From Rallus limicola (taxonomy: Eukaryota; Chordata; Aves; Gruiformes; Rallidae), in assembly GCA_022605955.1 (NCBI GenBank), contig JAKCOZ010000221.1:186001-250000 (forward strand): a stretch of DNA of 64,000 nt. Reading direction: 5' to 3'. The first letter of the stretch is position 1, and every line of letters starts with the position of its first letter. The notes under the pieces were generated by a model. That model did not search any database. It had not been told where the DNA came from and saw nothing but the letters and a program-made list of their open reading frames with translations. Position numbers and translations under genes: made by a program. Shown one piece after another: positions 61,431-64,000 of this stretch.

Positions 61431-63125
61431 AGAAAAGCACCGTAGGAGGTTCCAGGCATGTTCCCTCTTTCCAGGCAAAGGAAAAGGCTGAGAGCCAAAG
61501 TGACAGGGTCTGCTCGTGTGTCCTGTTAGGAGGTTTCAGACAAGCTATGCCTTTCAGGCCTAGCTTCTTTACTTTGGGAGTTATTGCTGGACGTTTAGCA
61601 TGTTTTGAACTGCAGTCTGCTAGGGCCGAGAAAAGCACCGTAGGAGGTTCCAGGCATGTTCCCTCTTTCCAGGCAAAGGAAAAGGCTGAGAGCCAAAGTG
61701 ACAGGGTCTGCTCGTGTGTCCTGTTAGGGGGTTTCAGACAAGCTATGCCTTTCAGGCCTAGCTTCTTTACTTTGGGAGTTATTGCTGGACGTTTAGCATG
61801 TTTTGAACTGCAGTCTGCTAGGGCCGAGAAAAGCACCGTAGGAGGTTCCAGGCATGTTCCCTCTTTCCAGGCAAAGGAAAAGGCTGAGAGCCAAAGTGAC
61901 AGGGTCTGCTCGTGTGTCCTGTTAGGGGGTTTCAGACAAGCTATGCCTTTCAGGCCTAGCTTCTTTACTTTGGGAGTTATTGCTGGACGTTTAGCATGTT
62001 TTGAACTGCAGTCTGCTAGGGCCGAGAAAAGCACCGTAGGAGGTTCCAGGCATGTTCCCTCTTTCCAGGCAAAGGAAAAGGCTGAGAGCCAAAGTGACAG
62101 GGTCTGCTCGTGTGTCCTGTTAGGAGGTTTCAGACAAGCTATGCCTTTCAGGCCTAGCTTCTTTACTTTGGGAGTTATTGCTGGACGTTTAGCATGTTTT
62201 GAACTGCAGTCTGCTAGGGCCGAGAAAAGCACCGTAGGAGGTTCCAGGCATGTTCCCTCTTTCCAGGCAAAGGAAAAGGCTGAGAGCCAAAGTGTCAGGG
62301 TCTGCTCGTGTGTCCTGTTAGGGGGTTTCAGACAAGCTATGCCTTTCAGGCCTAGCTTCTTTACTTTGGGAGTTATTGCTGGACGTTTAGCATGTTTTGA
62401 ACTGCAGTCTGCTAGGGCCGAGAAAAGCACCGTAGGAGGTTCCAGGCATGTTCCCTCTTTCCAGGCAAAGGAAAAGGCTGAGAGCCAAAGTGACAGGGTC
62501 TGCTCGTGCGTCCTGTTAGGAGGTTTCAGACAAGCTATGCCTTGCAGGCCTAGCTTCTTTACTTTGGGAGTTATTGCTGGACGTTTAGCATGTTTTGAAC
62601 TGCAGTCTGCTAGGGCCGAGAAAAGCACCGTAGGAGGTTCCAGGCATGTTCCCTCTTTCCAGGCAAAGGAAAAGGCTGAGAGCCAAAGTGACAGGGTCTG
62701 CTCGTGTGTCCTGTTAGGAGGTTTCAGACAAGCTATGCCTTTCAGGCCTAGCTTCTTTACTTTGGGAGTTATTGCTGGACGTTTAGCATGTTTTGAACTG
62801 CAGTCTGCTAGGGCCGAGAAAAGCACCGTAGGAGGTTCCAGGCATGTTCCCTCTTTCCAGGCAAAGGAAAAGGCTGAGAGCCAAAGTGACAGGGTCTGCT
62901 CGTGTGTCCTGTCAGGAGGTTTCAGACAAGCTATGCCTTTCAGGCCTAGCTTCTTTACTTTGGGAGTTATTGCTGGACGTTTAGCATGTTTTGAACTGCA
63001 GTCTGCTAGGGCCGAGAAAAGCACCGTAGGAGGTTCCAGGCATGTTCCCTCTTTCCAGGCAAAGGAAAAGGCTGAGAGCCAAAGTGACAGGGTCTGCTCG
63101 TGTGTCCTGTTAGGAGGTTTCAGAC

Positions 63126-63150
63126 AAGCTATGCCTTTCAGGCCTAGCTT
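63126..63150. repeat. Hairpin-forming dyad present in each monomer (representative copy)
   Basis: An 11-bp arm AAGCTATGCCT (monomer 194-198 plus 1-6) is followed by a TTC loop (7-9) and an arm AGGCCTAGCTT (10-20). The arms pair at 10 of 11 positions, with one mismatch at monomer position 2. The dyad spans the arbitrary monomer boundary and recurs in essentially every unit. Units with the 11 G-to-T change (for example 2957, 24334, 34234) weaken it. The junction at 1886-1957 looks like a fold-back primed at this dyad, so it may act as a replication hairpin. A protein-binding role is possible but unsupported. Confidence 0.85.
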
Positions 63151-63328
63151 CTTTACTTTGGGAGTTATTGCTGGACGTTTAGCATGTTTTGAACTGCAGT
63201 CTGCTAGGGCCGAGAAAAGCACCGTAGGAGGTTCCAGGCATGTTCCCTCTTTCCAGGCAAAGGAAAAGGCTGAGAGCCAAAGTGACAGGGTCTGCTCGTG
63301 TGTCCTGTTAGGAGGTTTCAGACAAGCT
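63131..63328 (+). repeat. Representative consensus-like monomer
   Basis: This copy matches the majority base at every site I checked and serves as the coordinate reference. It has 99 G+C in 198 bp (57 G, 42 C on this strand). CpG occurs at monomer positions 46, 81, 93 and 167, about one third of expectation. Landmarks are a StuI site (AGGCCT) at 10-15 and a PstI site (CTGCAG) at 64-69, so PstI should cut most of the array into 198-bp ladders. The most common polymorphisms are 161 G/T, 63 A/G, 81 C/T, 146 G/T and 11 G/T. The length is close to a nucleosome repeat length, as in many satellites. That is suggestive only. Confidence 0.95.
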
Positions 63329-63422
63329 ATGCCTTTCAGGCCTAGCTTCTTTACTTTGGGAGTTATTGCTGGACGTTTAGCATGTTTTGAACTGCAGTCT
63401 GCTAGGGCCGAGAAAAGCACCG
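63225..63422 (+). repeat. Diverged internal duplication within the monomer
   Basis: The monomer appears to be an old dimer of unequal halves, 84 bp (monomer 95-178) and 114 bp (179-198 plus 1-94). Each half opens with TAGGAGGTTYCAGRCAWG, where 15 of the first 18 bases agree. About 18 bp later each has CTTTC followed by AGGC, with or without one extra C. Each ends with a GTCTGCT block (160-166 and 69-75) just before the next TAGGAGG. The three landmarks keep the same order in both halves. The remaining sequence no longer aligns by eye, so common ancestry of the halves is an inference. Confidence 0.6.
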
Positions 63423-64000
63423 TAGGAGGTTCCAGGCATGTTCCCTCTTTCCAGGCAAAGGAAAAGGCTGAGAGCCAAAGTGACAGGGTCTGCTCGTGTG
63501 TCCTGTTAGGAGGTTTCAGACAAGCTATGCCTTTCAGGCCTAGCTTCTTTACTTTGGGAGTTATTGCTGGACGTTTAGCATGTTTTGAACTGCAGTCTGC
63601 TAGGGCCGAGAAAAGCACCGTAGGAGGTTCCAGGCATGTTCCCTCTTTCCAGGCAAAGGAAAAGGCTGAGAGCCAAAGTGACAGGGTCTGCTCGTGTGTC
63701 CTGTTAGGAGGTTTCAGACAAGCTATGCCTTTCAGGCCTCGCTTCTTTACTTTGGGAGTTCTTGCTGGACGTTTAGCATGTTTTGAACTGCAGTCTGCTA
63801 GGGCCGAGAAAAGCACCGTAGGAGGTTCCAGGCATGTTCCCTCTTTCCAGGCAAAGGAAAAGGCTGAGAGCCAAAGTGACAGGGTCTGCTCGTGTGTCCT
63901 GTTAGGAGGTTTCAGACAAGCTATGCCTTTCAGGCCTAGCTTCTTTACTTTGGGAGTTATTGCTGGACGTTTAGCATGTTTTGAACTGCAGTCTGCTAGG

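Larger units (their letters stand above)
1..64000. repeat. 198-bp satellite DNA array filling the window
   Basis: Head-to-tail copies of one 198-bp monomer run from the first base to the last, all in the same orientation, with no foreign insertion. Monomer starts (ATGCCTTTC or a close variant) fall at 129, 1958, 8887, 11460, 13241, 14032, 18783, 25710, 61350, 61547 and 63923, with exact 198-bp steps between them except at eight length-changing events. Counting gives 322 near-full monomers plus partial pieces of 128, 47 and 78 bp, which sums to exactly 64000. Neighbouring monomers usually differ at zero to a few bases. Known behaviour of such arrays is homogenisation by unequal exchange and gene conversion. 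A role in centromere or heterochromatin is plausible but not shown by the sequence. No family name is recognised. Confidence 0.99.
61422..64000. repeat. Right-edge homogeneous satellite segment
   Basis: Twelve full monomers start at 61547, and a 78-bp partial ends the window. Almost every unit reads T at 161, A at 63 and C at 81, so the segment is far more uniform than the rest. It has private changes not seen elsewhere: GTTAGGGGG at 61724, 61922 and 62320, GTGTCAGGG at 62293, CGTGCGTCC at 62507, CCTTGCAGG at 62541, CTGTCAGGAGG near 62911, and AGTTCTTGCTGG near 63758. The first two GTTAGGGGG units are adjacent and the third is two monomers on, so that variant is spreading locally. Confidence 0.92.

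Noticed and set aside
61722..61731. Telomere-like TTAGGG in GTTAGGGGG variants.
   Set aside because: These are single-base changes of the ordinary GTTAGGAGG motif, one per monomer. No tandem hexamer repeats occur.
63225..63245. tRNA-derived SINE origin, from a GTTCCAGGC motif near a polymerase III B box.
   Set aside because: The motif misses the usual GWTCRANNC by one base, and no convincing A box lies 30-60 bp upstream in the monomer. No poly(A) or T-run terminator is present.
1..64000. CENP-B box, the centromere protein B binding site.
   Set aside because: The consensus monomer has no TTCG core on either strand. The few TTTCGAGC variants (for example 21609) do not continue into the A..CGGG part of the box. 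A centromeric role therefore cannot be argued from this motif.
1..64000. CRISPR array or other prokaryotic direct-repeat system.
   Set aside because: There are no unique spacers between short repeats. The entire 198-bp period is conserved, and no associated genes are present.
1..64000. Transposable element or segmental insertion inside the array.
   Set aside because: The monomer count accounts for all 64000 bases. The only non-canonical join is the fold-back at 1886-1957, made wholly of monomer sequence.

Overview
The whole window is one uninterrupted head-to-tail satellite DNA array. I found no gene, RNA gene, transposon, CRISPR array, or any single-copy stretch. The monomer is 198 bp. In monomer coordinates used throughout, position 1 is the A of the ATGCCTTTC motif and base 1 of the window is monomer position 71. 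Adding up monomer starts accounts for every base: 322 near-full monomers, plus partials of 128 bp (left edge), 47 bp (1911-1957) and 78 bp (right edge). These are offset by five related 1-bp deletions, one 3-bp deletion and one further 1-bp deletion.

Organism: a megabase-style tandem array with higher-order structure points to a eukaryotic chromosome, probably (peri)centromeric, subtelomeric or other heterochromatin. The consensus is 50% GC but has only 4 CpGs against about 12 expected. All four CpG sites show recurrent CpG-to-TpG and CpG-to-CpA variants. That is the footprint of cytosine methylation and fits a vertebrate (or another CpG methylator) better than an insect, nematode or yeast. 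I do not recognise the satellite family and name no species.

Layout. (1) 1-1910 is a heterogeneous left segment, ended by a fold-back inverted junction at 1886-1957. (2) 1958-18782 is a domain whose blocks end in a monomer carrying the same 1-bp deletion; the blocks are 35, 13, 9, 4 and 24 monomers long. (3) 18783-25595 is a bridging block that mixes left-domain variants with the variant set of the next domain. (4) 25596-61421 holds four higher-order blocks, each opened by the same GAG-to-TAG variant monomer. The three complete blocks are exactly 68, 49 and 40 monomers. They share a prefix and a suffix but have two alternative middles. (5) After a 1-bp deletion at 61421, 61422-64000 is a nearly uniform run of consensus-like monomers with its own private variants.

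Because 198 is 66 x 3 and the consensus has no stop in one frame on each strand, very long reading frames run both ways (up to 4449 codons). I read these as a by-product of the repeat and list no CDS. The interest of the window lies in how the array grew and shuffled: unequal exchange in whole-monomer steps, a replication fold-back primed at a hairpin present in every monomer, and methylation-driven mutation.
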